From: Hungatella sp. UBA3402
Lineage (GTDB): Bacteria > Bacillota > Clostridia > Lachnospirales > Lachnospiraceae
Reading direction: 5' to 3'
Assembly (NCBI GenBank): GCA_002358555.1
Contig: DEPC01000009.1
Location: 1-29,823 of the forward strand
Length of the DNA: 29,823 bases
The position numbers were made by a program, and so were the translations under genes. Every line of letters begins with the position of its first letter. Position 1 is the first letter of the stretch. Below are positions 1-8,114 of the stretch, in pieces. The notes below the pieces were generated by a model. That model did not search any database. It worked only from the letters and a program-made list of their open reading frames with translations, and was not told where the DNA came from.

Positions 1-599
1 AATTTATGGGTAATAAAAAGAATTGACTTTCCCTCAGATGTCAAATTTTTCATAATCTGCATCAACTCATCAATCTCCTGGGGAGTGAGTACTGCAGTAG
101 GTTCATCAAAAATCATGATTTCATTATCCCGATACAGCATTTTCAAAATTTCCACTCTCTGCTGCATTCCTACAGTAATATCTGAAATCAATGCATCTGG
201 GTCAATAAATAGGTTATATCGCTCACTTAAATCCATAATCTTTTTTCGGGCATCATCCATTTTTAGGAATCCATTTTTTACAGTCTCCATGCCCAATACG
301 ATATTCTGGAGTACTGTAAAATTATGTACCAATTTAAAATGCTGATGCACCATGCCGATTCCCAAAGCATTGGCATCCAATGGCCCTTTAATTTTTACTT
401 CCTCGCCCTTTACCTTGATAACGCCTTCCTCTGGCTGGTACAATCCAAAGAGAACACTCATAAGCGTGGACTTGCCGGCGCCGTTTTCTCCTAAAAGAGC
501 ATGAATTTCGCCCTTTTTCAACTGAATTGTAATATCATCATTTGCAATGATTCCAGGAAACTTCTTTGTGATGTGAAGCATTTCAATAACATAATCCAT
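1..599 (-). CDS. BMP-type nucleoside/sugar ABC importer ATPase (partial)
   Basis: Partial gene: about the first 199 residues are present and the rest lies beyond the left edge. ATG at 599-597 follows a GGGGG-type ribosome binding site around 606. Visible in the protein are Walker A GENGAGKS (residues 37-44), a Q-loop region (MVHQHFKL), the signature VGMQQRVEI that is usual in the tandem-domain sugar/nucleoside ATPases (YufO/NupO, RbsA-like), and Walker B IMIFDEPT. Family members are about 500 residues with two ABC domains, so this is the N-terminal domain only. It lies downstream of a BMP-family lipoprotein on the same strand, which fits an importer for purine nucleosides or a related solute; permease genes are expected further left. 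The family call is firm and the substrate is inferred. Confidence 0.93.
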   Translation of the reverse strand, partial: MDYVIEMLHITKKFPGIIANDDITIQLKKGEIHALLGENGAGKSTLMSVLFGLYQPEEGVIKVKGEEVKIKGPLDANALGIGMVHQHFKLVHNFTVLQNIVLGMETVKNGFLKMDDARKKIMDLSERYNLFIDPDALISDITVGMQQRVEILKMLYRDNEIMIFDEPTAVLTPQEIDELMQIMKNLTSEGKSILFITHK

Positions 600-632
600 C
601 AGGTTTCCCCCTTATTTTGCAGAAATTAATAG

Positions 633-652
633 AGTAGAGAGTTATCTCTACT
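633..652 (-). other. Small perfect hairpin upstream of the ABC ATPase gene
   Basis: AGTAGAGA (633-640) and TCTCTACT (645-652) form an 8-bp perfect stem with a 4-nt loop. On the minus strand it lies about 30 nt before the ATPase ribosome binding site. There is no clear T-run after it, so it may be an mRNA-stabilising or processing hairpin rather than a terminator. Confidence 0.4.
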
Positions 653-680
653 GTTCGCTATGTGATTTATATCCAATACA

Positions 681-719
681 CCGCCTTAGCGGCATACTTC
701 CTATGCATGGGGCTGCGCA
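681..719 (-). repeat. 39-bp REP-like repeat, copy 1
   Basis: This 39-bp stretch recurs at 23101-23139 in the same orientation with 2 mismatches. It contains two small dyads: CCGC/GCGG around CTTA at the left end, and TATGC/GCATA around a GGGGCTG-containing loop at the right end. At both loci it sits directly after a minus-strand terminator hairpin. It encodes nothing recognisable and is best described as a short dispersed palindromic repeat. Confidence 0.6.
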
Positions 720-720
720 T

Positions 721-757
721 AAAAGGGGCTGCTGCAAACCATATTGCATTAGCCCCT
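721..757 (-). terminator. Intra-operon terminator/attenuator after the BMP lipoprotein
   Basis: On the minus strand AGGGGCT (757-751) pairs with AGCCCCT (730-724), with an inner stem TGCAA/TTGCA around TATGGT, followed by TTTT. It starts 14 nt after the lipoprotein stop codon and precedes the ATPase gene. This arrangement typically gives more binding protein than ATPase/permease from one operon. Only four T residues follow, so read-through is expected. Confidence 0.72.
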
Positions 758-770
758 CCTGTATGTGTTG

Positions 771-1919
771 TTACTCTACATAATTGATGGTTGTTGCTGA
801 TACGGAAAGGTCAACAGTGGGGTTGATATTGTCAGCAGACGGCTGAACCAATTCAAACGCTCCGTCAACCAACTTCTTATAGATAGCATCATAATCTGCC
901 TGTGTAAAGGTATTGAATTTGGATGTCTCCATAGGAAGTCCTACACCTTCGTTGGATACTGTGAATACACTTGTTTTGCCTCCTGGGAAGCTGCCATCAT
1001 AAAATGCCTTGACTCCATCATATACAGAGTTAGACAGCAATTTCATAGCAGAGGTAATTACCGTATCGGATTCAAAGCTCTGGTCTACATCAACGCCAAT
1101 CACTTTGGCTCCTTTTTCCTGAGCTGCTGCCATAACAGAATTTCCTACTGCACCACCACAGCCAAAGACTACTTCTGTTCCATTCTGATACCAGGAAGCT
1201 GCCATGGACTGAGCCTCAGGAGTAGCTGCAAATGCACCTGTGTAAGTATACATTACCTCAATACCGTTGATACCAAGTTCAGTAGCAGCAGCTTCAGCTC
1301 CTTCAATAAATCCATAGCCAAAGCGGATAACTGCTGGAACTGCCATGCCACCCATAAAACCAAGCTTCGTATATCCATCTTTTACAGCCGCATACCCAGC
1401 TAAAAATCCAGCCTGGTCTTCCTGGAACAGAATCGGCATTACATTTTCATTGGTTCGGTATTCTGAATAATCGCCGCTATGAGGTTCTCCATCTAAAAGG
1501 ATAAATTTGACATCTGTGTATTGGTCCTGTGCCAAATAAACTGGTTCTTCAAATAAGAAACCTGGACATACAACCAACTTTGCTCCACCCTCTACTGCTA
1601 GTCCAATAGTCTCCAGATAAGAATCTGTGGTTCCCTCTTGAGGTTGATAATACTTATAAGAAATTCCATTTTCCTCTGCATATTTGGTCATACCTTCCCA
1701 TGCACCTTGGTTGAAAGACTTGTCATCAATCGTTCCAAGGTCAGTAACCAATGCCAGTTCAAAACCACCATCAGATGAACCACTAGATGATTGGTCTGAT
1801 CCTCCATCAGCCGCTGGAGCTTGAGCAGATGTCTCTGTGTTGCCTCCTCCACCACCGCAAGCTGTCAGTCCTGCAGTCATGGCTGCTGCCATAAGTACTG
1901 CTAAGATTCTTTTTTTCAT
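771..1919 (-). CDS. BMP-family substrate-binding lipoprotein
   Basis: A 382-residue exported lipoprotein. It has a short charged N-terminus (MKKR), a hydrophobic stretch and a lipobox LTAC with the lipidated Cys near residue 21, followed by a Gly/Ser-rich tether to about residue 50. The mature part shows BMP/PnrA (Med) features: LVTDLGTIDDKSFNQ near the start, then FLAGYAA, GFMGGMAVPAV and VIGVDVDQS. PnrA-type proteins bind purine nucleosides; other members bind related small solutes, so the exact ligand is inferred. An AGGAGG ribosome binding site precedes the ATG. The neighbouring ATPase gene supports an ABC importer. Length is normal for the family (about 350-390). Confidence 0.95.
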   Translation of the reverse strand: MKKRILAVLMAAAMTAGLTACGGGGGNTETSAQAPAADGGSDQSSSGSSDGGFELALVTDLGTIDDKSFNQGAWEGMTKYAEENGISYKYYQPQEGTTDSYLETIGLAVEGGAKLVVCPGFLFEEPVYLAQDQYTDVKFILLDGEPHSGDYSEYRTNENVMPILFQEDQAGFLAGYAAVKDGYTKLGFMGGMAVPAVIRFGYGFIEGAEAAATELGINGIEVMYTYTGAFAATPEAQSMAASWYQNGTEVVFGCGGAVGNSVMAAAQEKGAKVIGVDVDQSFESDTVITSAMKLLSNSVYDGVKAFYDGSFPGGKTSVFTVSNEGVGLPMETSKFNTFTQADYDAIYKKLVDGAFELVQPSADNINPTVDLSVSATTINYVE

Positions 1920-2014
1920 TGTGTTTCCTCCTTGTGTTTATGCTGGAATTCCCAGCTAATTTGTCATCAGCCCTTGAGCTGTTTGACCTGTGCATCTATT
2001 CAGAATGCTTTTCT

Positions 2015-2043
2015 ATTATACCATACTTTAAAAACTCTGCATA
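2015..2043 (-). promoter_or_regulatory. Extended -10 promoter of the BMP operon
   Basis: The minus strand reads TGGTATAAT at 2023-2015: a perfect -10 hexamer with the TGn extension. The -35 position 17 bp away (2043-2038, TATGCA) is weak, as is usual for extended -10 promoters. It would give a leader of roughly 85-90 nt. The leader holds two short hairpins, CAGC..GCTG and GCTGG..CCAGC, that match no riboswitch I recognise. Confidence 0.6.
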
Positions 2044-2068
2044 GACTTTCTAAAGTAACCATATAATA

Positions 2069-3592
2069 TCAGTTCTGTCCCTTTTTATTGCTACCTTCCC
2101 TATGCTTGCGCATCAGTTCTTCAAATTTTGCCTCATCATATCCTATTTCTTGAAGTCTCTGCCTGCGTCGTTCTTTCCGCTGCTCCATCTCCATCTTTTC
2201 TTTTTTCTTCCTTTTTACTACTATGAAAATCACTGCACCAGTAAGAGCCACTGCACTGACAACAGCTGCCAAAATTCCTAACTGTTTTGAAGTCATCAAA
2301 AACCATTTGCCCTGACTATCTGGATTTTTCTGGTCTGACAAGGATTCATCTGGATTCTTCTCTGTTTCTTGATTTCCTCCTTCAACACGAGAATCCTCCT
2401 CTGCCTCTCGACTAGCTTGAGCTGCTGCCTCTTGAGCCGCCAGTTCTTCTTCCAATTTTAAATCATAAATATAGGCATTTCCAACAATTCGCTCTTTGTA
2501 AGTATATTGGAGCTGCCCTACAGCTGCAGGCGGATGTCCATCTGCTAGCTCTGTCACCAATGTTCTCTGAGCATCAGAAAATTGGGCTGTACTAGGAAGA
2601 GTTAGATAGGAATCCTCCAAACGTAACTGAGAAATAGAATATGTTGTTCCTCCCAGCTCCAGCTCTTCCTGTTCCTGAAGGAAGGTCTCTGAATTTTTTA
2701 TAGATTCATTTTTAAAAGCGGAAAATCCGAAGTTGATTGTATTTTTTGCATCCAAATAATATTGAGGCTGACTTCCTTTCAAAATAACAGAGATAATCCT
2801 TCTTCCATCCCTCTCTGCATAAGTTACAAGAGTGTTTCCTGCTATAGAAGTCCAACCAGTTTTTCCTGCTGTTGCTCCTTGACAATAAAACTCGCTGCCT
2901 GTATCATCTGTCATGATGAGTTTGTGTTCCATACTAATATTCGCACCCTGAGGGTTATTGATAGTGGCTGGTATAGAATACCGTTTTGTAGAGCTAATTC
3001 TTAAAACATCTTCATTTTTAAATGCAGCAGATGCAATAAGTGCCATATCGTAGGCACTGACATATTGATTTTCATCATTCAAACCAGAAGGATTAGCAAA
3101 TCTAGTCTCTTGTGGTGAGCATCCGATTTCTGCTATTTTCTGATTCATCATATTTACAAAGGCAGCTCGACTTCCAGCCACATGTTCTGCCAAAGCATTT
3201 GCTGACTGGTTACTGGATATCAGTAACATCAGATGAAGACAATCCTCCACAGAAAGTTTATCCCCTTCCTCCAAGGACAGCTTATTGCCAGCTCCTGCCT
3301 CTAAGTTGTACACAGCATCATGAGAAAATGTCACCATTTCGTCCATAGAACAGTTCTCTGCTACAACTAATGCAGTCAAAAGCTTTGTAATACTGGCTGG
3401 AGGATTCGATACATGGATTTGCTGTCCAAACAACACAGCACCTGAATCAGCATCGATAATGATTCCTGACCCCGCCATGACTTCCACATCACTTGGCCAA
3501 TCCGGTTCTGCATAGGATGTTATGATTCCAAGATTAAGAATCAGTCCGACTATCATAAGAAAACTTGTGATTCTTTTTATCAAATGGTTCAT
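2069..3592 (-). CDS. D-alanyl-D-alanine carboxypeptidase (PBP5/DacA family)
   Basis: Serine D,D-peptidase that trims the terminal D-Ala of peptidoglycan pentapeptides on the outer membrane face. I chose ATG at 3592 (507 residues) because GGAGG lies about 7 nt upstream; a TTG two codons earlier is less likely. There is a signal peptide of about 28 residues ending near SYA. The three active-site motifs are SITK (about 67-70), SSN as the SxN motif (about 126-128) and KTG (about 244-246). After the catalytic domain comes a PBP5-C-like region, an E/Q-rich linker, one C-terminal membrane helix (about 440-462) and a basic tail. Membrane anchoring by a true helix rather than an amphipathic helix is the clostridial DacF-like pattern. 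It lies 21 bp downstream of a MATE gene, probably in the same operon. Confidence 0.95.
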   Translation of the reverse strand: MNHLIKRITSFLMIVGLILNLGIITSYAEPDWPSDVEVMAGSGIIIDADSGAVLFGQQIHVSNPPASITKLLTALVVAENCSMDEMVTFSHDAVYNLEAGAGNKLSLEEGDKLSVEDCLHLMLLISSNQSANALAEHVAGSRAAFVNMMNQKIAEIGCSPQETRFANPSGLNDENQYVSAYDMALIASAAFKNEDVLRISSTKRYSIPATINNPQGANISMEHKLIMTDDTGSEFYCQGATAGKTGWTSIAGNTLVTYAERDGRRIISVILKGSQPQYYLDAKNTINFGFSAFKNESIKNSETFLQEQEELELGGTTYSISQLRLEDSYLTLPSTAQFSDAQRTLVTELADGHPPAAVGQLQYTYKERIVGNAYIYDLKLEEELAAQEAAAQASREAEEDSRVEGGNQETEKNPDESLSDQKNPDSQGKWFLMTSKQLGILAAVVSAVALTGAVIFIVVKRKKKEKMEMEQRKERRRQRLQEIGYDEAKFEELMRKHREGSNKKGQN

Positions 3593-3613
3593 AGACAATC
3601 CTCCATTCTTTCG

Positions 3614-5020
3614 TTATTTTTTAACCGTTTCCATATCTTCGCTGTTCTTGGTTTCTTTCTTATCTCTTAGCTGATTAAGCTCCTTTAAAATTCCGGTCAC
3701 AATCATTGTCGCCATAATAAAAGTCAGCATATCAGCGATTGGCTGAGATATCTGAAGACCAAACAGGCCAAACATCTTTGGAAACAGTAATAGGGCAGGA
3801 ATAAGAAATAATCCCTGTCGTCCCATAGCAACCAGAGATGCCCTGAATCCATAGCCAATGGATTGCGTCAACATATTGACCATGATTACCCAGGCCTGAA
3901 ACGGCATAGTTAAAAGCTGCAGACGCAATGCCAATGTGCCAATCCGAATAACCTCAGCATCCTCTCGGCGAAAGGTAGCGATAATGGGTTTGCTGAATAG
4001 AAATCCAACCACACCAAAACAGCTCAACATGATTACAGCTACCTTTACACAGAACCAATAGGCATCTAATACTCTATCATACCGCTTTGCCCCAAAATTG
4101 AATCCACATACTGGCTGAAATCCCTGGCCAAATCCAATAAGACTGGAATTTACAAACATCATAAATCGGGAGACAATAGACATGGCAGCAATCGCTGGGT
4201 CCCCATAAGGAGCTGCCGCAAAATTCAAAACCACGGTTGCAACACTTGCTAACCCCTGCCTGCAAAAAGAGGGAAGTCCTGCATGGAGAATCTCCCCATA
4301 CATATTTAAGCTGGGAGTAAACTTACTTATCTGGATGCTAATACAGCCTTTTTGTATATTGCATTGGTATAAAAGAATAGCAAAGCTGATTATCTGACTT
4401 ACCATAGTTGCAATAGCTGCCCCAGAAATCCCCATATGAAATCCAAAAATCAAGATTGGGTCAAGAAACATATTGAGGATTCCTCCAGTGGTGATTCCAA
4501 TCATGGCAAAGACTGCATTTCCTTGAGCACGCAAAATATTGTTCATGACAAATGATGTCAACATAAATGGTGCAGCAAACAGGATATATCTGGCATAATC
4601 TTGAGCATAGGGAGCTATGGTATCTGTAGCTCCAAGCAGATACACTATCTGTCTGGAAAACAGGGTGCCAAACACAGCAATCAATATTCCAATAATCCCT
4701 GCTGTAAAAAATGCTGTAGCTGCTGATTGAGAAGCAATATCTTCCTTTCGGTTTCCAAGCGACCTGGAAATATAATTTCCACTTCCCATTCCCAAAGTAA
4801 AACCAATTGCCTGTATCATAGCCATGGCAGAAAACATGATTCCCACAGCTCCAGATGCACTGGTTCCTATCTGACTTACAAAAAATGTATCTGCCATATT
4901 GTAGATAGAAGTAACCAGCATACTAATAATCGTAGGAACTGCCAGTTTAGGAATTAGTTTCTGCACAGGAGTGTCTATCATCTGTTTATATTTTTCTTCC
5001 TTTGTCATTGCCTTTGGCAT
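3614..5020 (-). CDS. MATE family multidrug/metabolite exporter 1
   Basis: A 468-residue inner-membrane protein with about 12 hydrophobic segments in two MatE halves. The N-terminal part reads TPVQKLIPKLAVPTIISML then YNMADTFFVSQIG, typical of the DinF/NorM-like MATE branch; the second half begins near GLPSFCRQGLAS. MATE proteins exchange Na+ or H+ for organic cations or lipid-linked and small metabolites; the substrate cannot be read here. GGAGG about 10 nt upstream supports the ATG at 5020. It sits between an NlpC/P60 hydrolase (31-bp gap) and a D,D-carboxypeptidase gene, which suggests co-transcription with envelope genes but does not prove a cell-wall role. Confidence 0.92.
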   Translation of the reverse strand: MPKAMTKEEKYKQMIDTPVQKLIPKLAVPTIISMLVTSIYNMADTFFVSQIGTSASGAVGIMFSAMAMIQAIGFTLGMGSGNYISRSLGNRKEDIASQSAATAFFTAGIIGILIAVFGTLFSRQIVYLLGATDTIAPYAQDYARYILFAAPFMLTSFVMNNILRAQGNAVFAMIGITTGGILNMFLDPILIFGFHMGISGAAIATMVSQIISFAILLYQCNIQKGCISIQISKFTPSLNMYGEILHAGLPSFCRQGLASVATVVLNFAAAPYGDPAIAAMSIVSRFMMFVNSSLIGFGQGFQPVCGFNFGAKRYDRVLDAYWFCVKVAVIMLSCFGVVGFLFSKPIIATFRREDAEVIRIGTLALRLQLLTMPFQAWVIMVNMLTQSIGYGFRASLVAMGRQGLFLIPALLLFPKMFGLFGLQISQPIADMLTFIMATMIVTGILKELNQLRDKKETKNSEDMETVKK

Positions 5021-5051
5021 AAGTATCTTTCCTCCCCAACAGAATTATGAT

Positions 5052-6539
5052 TTAATTCAATACCCTGCGAACACTCAAAATGCTTCTGTAGGTGGCATTT
5101 CCCACTTTAATGCCTGTAGTCGGGGAACTGGCATGTACAATCTGGCCATTTCCGATATAAATTCCTACATGTCCAGAATAACAGATGATATCTCCTGGCT
5201 GAGCATTGGCATAATCTACCGCAGTTCCTGCAGAACGCTGGCCAGACGAGCTTCTGGGCAGTGATATTCCAAAATTCTTATATACACTCTGTACAAATCC
5301 TGAACAATCGGCCCCATTGGTTAAACTGGTGCCTCCATAGACATATGGGTTGCCAATAAACTGCATGGCATAATTTGCAACAGACTGACCACTTCCAGAA
5401 CCTCCACTGCTGGCTGCCTTTGTCTCAGGAGCTTTTGTAGTAGATTCTGCTGTAGTTTGTTTCGCTGTAGTTGGCGCCAGCTCTCCTGCTGGGCCGTTCA
5501 CATTGCCAGGAGCAAGGGCTACTTGATTTGGAGCATTGTCAGGAGCAAGAGCTTCCGAGCTTTCTATACTGCCAGGAACAGAAGGTACAGAATTTTGAGC
5601 TATCTGAACCGAATCTGGCAAACTTTCTTCTGGGTTTATGGCAATAATAGTAGAAGCTGCTTCATAACTTTCTTGAGCAATACTACTTGACTGAGCTGCC
5701 GCCGCAAGCCTGGCCGCCTCTGCTTGTCTTTTGCGCTGTTCCTCAGCAGCCTTTCTGGCTGCTTCTGCTTTCCGTCTAGCCTCTGCTTCTGCTAGACGAA
5801 TCTGTTCATTTTTTCTGGCAATCGTTGCTGTATAAGCGGCTGCTTCCTGCTTCGCAATCTCCAACTGTTCATCAAAATTGGCAATCTCCGCCCTTTTTTT
5901 GGCAATGGTATCTTCCAATTCTCTTTGTTGAGCAGCATATTCAATCTGCATCCCCTCCATCTCAGCCTTTTCATTTTCAAGCTGAGCCTTATATTGTTTT
6001 ACCTGAAGCTTAGTTTCCTGAAATTCAATGAGTTTATTTCGGTCATAGGTATAAAGTGCTTCTATGTATTCGCTCTTATTTAAAAGCTCTGTCATACTCT
6101 TTACCTGAAGAAGAATATCTAAATATTCGGTATCTCCTCGCTCATACATATATTTGATTCTCTTCTTCATCGCATCGTATTGTTGTTCTTCCCTAGTCTT
6201 AGCTGCATCGTATTCTCCCTGAGCTTCTCGAATTTGTCCATTTTTATATTCAATATCTGCCTCCAGCAAAGAAATATCTGCAATCAGGGTTGATAATTCA
6301 CTGCTAAGAGTCACTACCTCTGATTCAGCACTGTCAATTTTTTGCTGAGCCTCATTAGCTTTTTTGTTAGCTTCCTCAAGCTTTTGCTGAGCTTCCCTTT
6401 TTTCCTTCTCAGCTTGTGACACAGATGTTGCAAAGGTTGACATAGGCTGAACCCACAATAAAGCTCCTGCCAGCAATAAACAGACAGCCCTGTTTTTTCT
6501 AAGTTTATGTTGCTTACTTCTTTTTTGTCTGTTTTTCAT
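5052..6539 (-). CDS. Secreted coiled-coil NlpC/P60 peptidoglycan hydrolase
   Basis: A 495-residue secreted cell-wall endopeptidase of CwlO/PcsB-like layout. Residues 1-40 form a signal peptide with a long basic N-terminus (MKNRQKRSKQHKLRKNR) and cleavage near TFAT. Residues about 41-280 are an A/E/K/Q-rich coiled coil with two helical stretches. A Ser/Pro/Thr/Ala linker follows (about 285-385), then NlpC/P60 at about 386-495. The catalytic triad is visible as Cys412 in ADCSGFVQS, His457 in GHVGIYIGNG and His469 in IVHASS. In this family the coiled coil usually binds an FtsEX-type complex or holds the enzyme inactive; that role is inferred here. GAGGAG lies about 10 nt before the ATG. It leads a probable operon with MATE exporter 1 and the D,D-carboxypeptidase. 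Confidence 0.94.
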   Translation of the reverse strand: MKNRQKRSKQHKLRKNRAVCLLLAGALLWVQPMSTFATSVSQAEKEKREAQQKLEEANKKANEAQQKIDSAESEVVTLSSELSTLIADISLLEADIEYKNGQIREAQGEYDAAKTREEQQYDAMKKRIKYMYERGDTEYLDILLQVKSMTELLNKSEYIEALYTYDRNKLIEFQETKLQVKQYKAQLENEKAEMEGMQIEYAAQQRELEDTIAKKRAEIANFDEQLEIAKQEAAAYTATIARKNEQIRLAEAEARRKAEAARKAAEEQRKRQAEAARLAAAAQSSSIAQESYEAASTIIAINPEESLPDSVQIAQNSVPSVPGSIESSEALAPDNAPNQVALAPGNVNGPAGELAPTTAKQTTAESTTKAPETKAASSGGSGSGQSVANYAMQFIGNPYVYGGTSLTNGADCSGFVQSVYKNFGISLPRSSSGQRSAGTAVDYANAQPGDIICYSGHVGIYIGNGQIVHASSPTTGIKVGNATYRSILSVRRVLN

Positions 6540-6609
6540 GTATTACGATTCTCCTCATCAGCCTCCAGAGCCATTTCATAGGGAGCTGCATGTTATTCTA
6601 AAATGTACT

Positions 6610-7122
6610 TTAAAAATCAATGGTTCTTGGTGGTTCCCTTCTTATATACCTCCGAAAACTATAACAAAGGTCAAAATAAGTAGCTTCCTCTGTCTCTAAG
6701 TCCATAATCCATTCAGAGTCCTTATCCAAATTCGGAAAATGGGCATCCGCTTCATAGACATAATCAATATAAGTTATATGGGCTATATGACAATAAGGCA
6801 GAAAAGCTTTATAAATTTCTTCTCCTCCTGCCACAAAAATATCATCAGAATGATAGTCAGAAACTGCCCTTAATGCATCTTCTACACTGGTAACACAGAT
6901 AGCACCCTTTATTTGATAGTCAGGATTTCGGGACAGGACGATGGTGTTTCTTCCATGTAATGGCTTTCCTCCTGGCAGACTTTCTAAGGTCTTTCGCCCC
7001 ATAATCACTGTTTTTCCCAAGGTTTCTTCCCGAAACAATGTTTGGTCCTGAGGGATGCTTACTAAAAGCATCCCATTTTTTCCAATTCCCCAGTTTTTAT
7101 CAACTGCAGCAATGATATTCAT
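6610..7122 (-). CDS. folA: Dihydrofolate reductase
   Basis: A 170-residue cytoplasmic enzyme reducing dihydrofolate to tetrahydrofolate with NADPH. It begins MNIIAAVDKNWGIGKNG; the catalytic acid is Asp26 (in SIPQD), and the NADPH-binding motifs are GKTVIMGRKTLESLP, NTIVLSRN and IFVAGGEEIYKAFLP. The tryptophan that usually sits about four residues before the catalytic Asp is a Val here (LLVSIPQD), a change that I recall as common in clostridial enzymes. Length is normal. GAGAGG precedes the ATG. The gene is 47 bp downstream of a ThyX-like gene, and the two are probably co-transcribed from the promoter near 7818-7846. Confidence 0.96.
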   Translation of the reverse strand: MNIIAAVDKNWGIGKNGMLLVSIPQDQTLFREETLGKTVIMGRKTLESLPGGKPLHGRNTIVLSRNPDYQIKGAICVTSVEDALRAVSDYHSDDIFVAGGEEIYKAFLPYCHIAHITYIDYVYEADAHFPNLDKDSEWIMDLETEEATYFDLCYSFRRYIRREPPRTIDF

Positions 7123-7169
7123 ATCTAACCTCTCACAAACCTATTGGAATTGTTATCCTTATCATTTTA

Positions 7170-7784
7170 CTATCCAACAATAAGTTCCTTGGCATAGGGA
7201 AGTTCCTCTATCCATCTGCAGAATGTATGCCATTCTTCCAACTTATGTTCTTTTCTGGCATAGTATATATTTACTAAGGTTTCATAGTTTAAAGTACAGG
7301 TCCTAAGCTGATTATAGCTGGAAGGCAGCAATTGAATTAGGTCATACCAATCCTCTTTTCTTTTTTCTGTTACAAACCGCTGCCGGATCTCCTCTAATTC
7401 TGCTATTATGTTTTCCATAATTGCAAGACCCCTTTTTGTCAGATGGTCATGGCTGAAATCTTCCAATTCAAAGGGTTTGCTATGGATACGATGCATGGTA
7501 CTGGTAGAATTAGCCACAGTAGCTACTTTATAAGTATCATACTCCTTCCACCAGTAAATAGGAGCTGTGATATCCACAGACACAAAAATCTGCCGGATAA
7601 ATTTTCTATGGTCGCTGCCCGCTTTTCTCAATCTCATAGCCAAGTCCAAATCATTGGGGCCTAGACAGTAATCTCCATTTTCATCATATTCACTGTCCAT
7701 CCGTTGCCAACTGTTCATAGGATTCCTGGCTCCCCGCATAGCATTTTCCAGATTTAAAACACTGGTGCGCTCCAGTCGTATCAT
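7170..7784 (-). CDS. ThyX-fold protein with a degenerate active-site motif
   Basis: A 204-residue protein that lines up by eye along its whole length with FAD-dependent thymidylate synthase (ThyX). Residues 11-26 resemble the N-terminal VRAAR region, and 64-77 (RQIFVSVDITAPIY) resemble the strand before the ThyX motif. Residues 153-186 (LLPSSYNQLRT ... YYARKEHKLEEW) resemble the C-terminal LPLNLYTRF ... LRADSHAQWE region, with Arg177 kept. The RHRxxSxNExSxRY signature is not preserved: the RHR position reads Thr84-Tyr85-Lys86, followed by VATVANSTSTMH. Normal thymidylate synthase activity is therefore doubtful. AAGGAAG precedes the ATG. It adjoins folA, so a link to folate or nucleotide metabolism is likely, but the function is unknown. 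Confidence 0.75.
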   Translation of the reverse strand: MIRLERTSVLNLENAMRGARNPMNSWQRMDSEYDENGDYCLGPNDLDLAMRLRKAGSDHRKFIRQIFVSVDITAPIYWWKEYDTYKVATVANSTSTMHRIHSKPFELEDFSHDHLTKRGLAIMENIIAELEEIRQRFVTEKRKEDWYDLIQLLPSSYNQLRTCTLNYETLVNIYYARKEHKLEEWHTFCRWIEELPYAKELIVG

Positions 7785-7817
7785 AAGTTATCTTCCTTTT
7801 TCTTTTTTGCTGCTATC

Positions 7818-7846
7818 AGTATACTTCACTTTGGGATAATTTTAAA
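7818..7846 (-). promoter_or_regulatory. Probable sigma-A promoter for the ThyX-like/folA pair
   Basis: On the minus strand TTTAAA (7846-7841), 17 bp, then TATACT (7823-7818). The start site would lie about 25 nt before the AAGGAAG ribosome binding site of the ThyX-like gene. The -10 matches five of six consensus bases and the -35 four of six. Confidence 0.45.
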
Positions 7847-7855
7847 GCATTTTTA

Positions 7856-8080
7856 TCAATTCTGCAAGGTATCTTTTAAGGCCTCCTGTTTCAGTTCCCG
7901 TTTTCGTTTTGTCATCAGCCCGCCAATTCTTCCACTTTCTTTTGCTGTTAAGCTTCTCCATCCATTCTCTAGAACCTTATCACTGAGTCCTAATTCTGTG
8001 GCAATCTCAAACTTCAGTAAGTCCTCCGGTGTTTTTAAACTAGATGGGTCAAATGGTTTATCGTTCTTCTTTTTTGACAT
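7856..8080 (-). CDS. Small acid-soluble spore protein, alpha/beta type
   Basis: A 74-residue spore protein that coats and protects DNA in dormant spores and is degraded at germination. The conserved core is present: LLKFEIATELGLSDKV, where the GPR protease cleaves after the Glu of FEIA, then GWRSLTAKESGRIGG and LMTKRKREL. I place the start at ATG 8080 (MSKKKND). An upstream in-frame ATG at 8107 would put AAAGGAG inside the coding region and would lie at the predicted transcription start. The predicted sigma-G promoter at 8115-8143 fits late forespore expression. The gene stands apart from the flanking MATE and ThyX-like genes and shows that the organism is a spore former. Confidence 0.87.
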   Translation of the reverse strand: MSKKKNDKPFDPSSLKTPEDLLKFEIATELGLSDKVLENGWRSLTAKESGRIGGLMTKRKRELKQEALKDTLQN

Positions 8081-8114
8081 GATAACAGGTACACTCCTTT
8101 CTTTCATTCGTTAA

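Noticed and set aside
1920..2010. A riboswitch in the leader of the BMP lipoprotein
   Set aside because: Only two short hairpins are visible and no conserved core of a purine, preQ1 or other known class could be found.
8105..8107. ATG 8107 as the start of the spore protein
   Set aside because: The ribosome binding site AAAGGAG lies downstream of it and the predicted transcript begins at about the same base.
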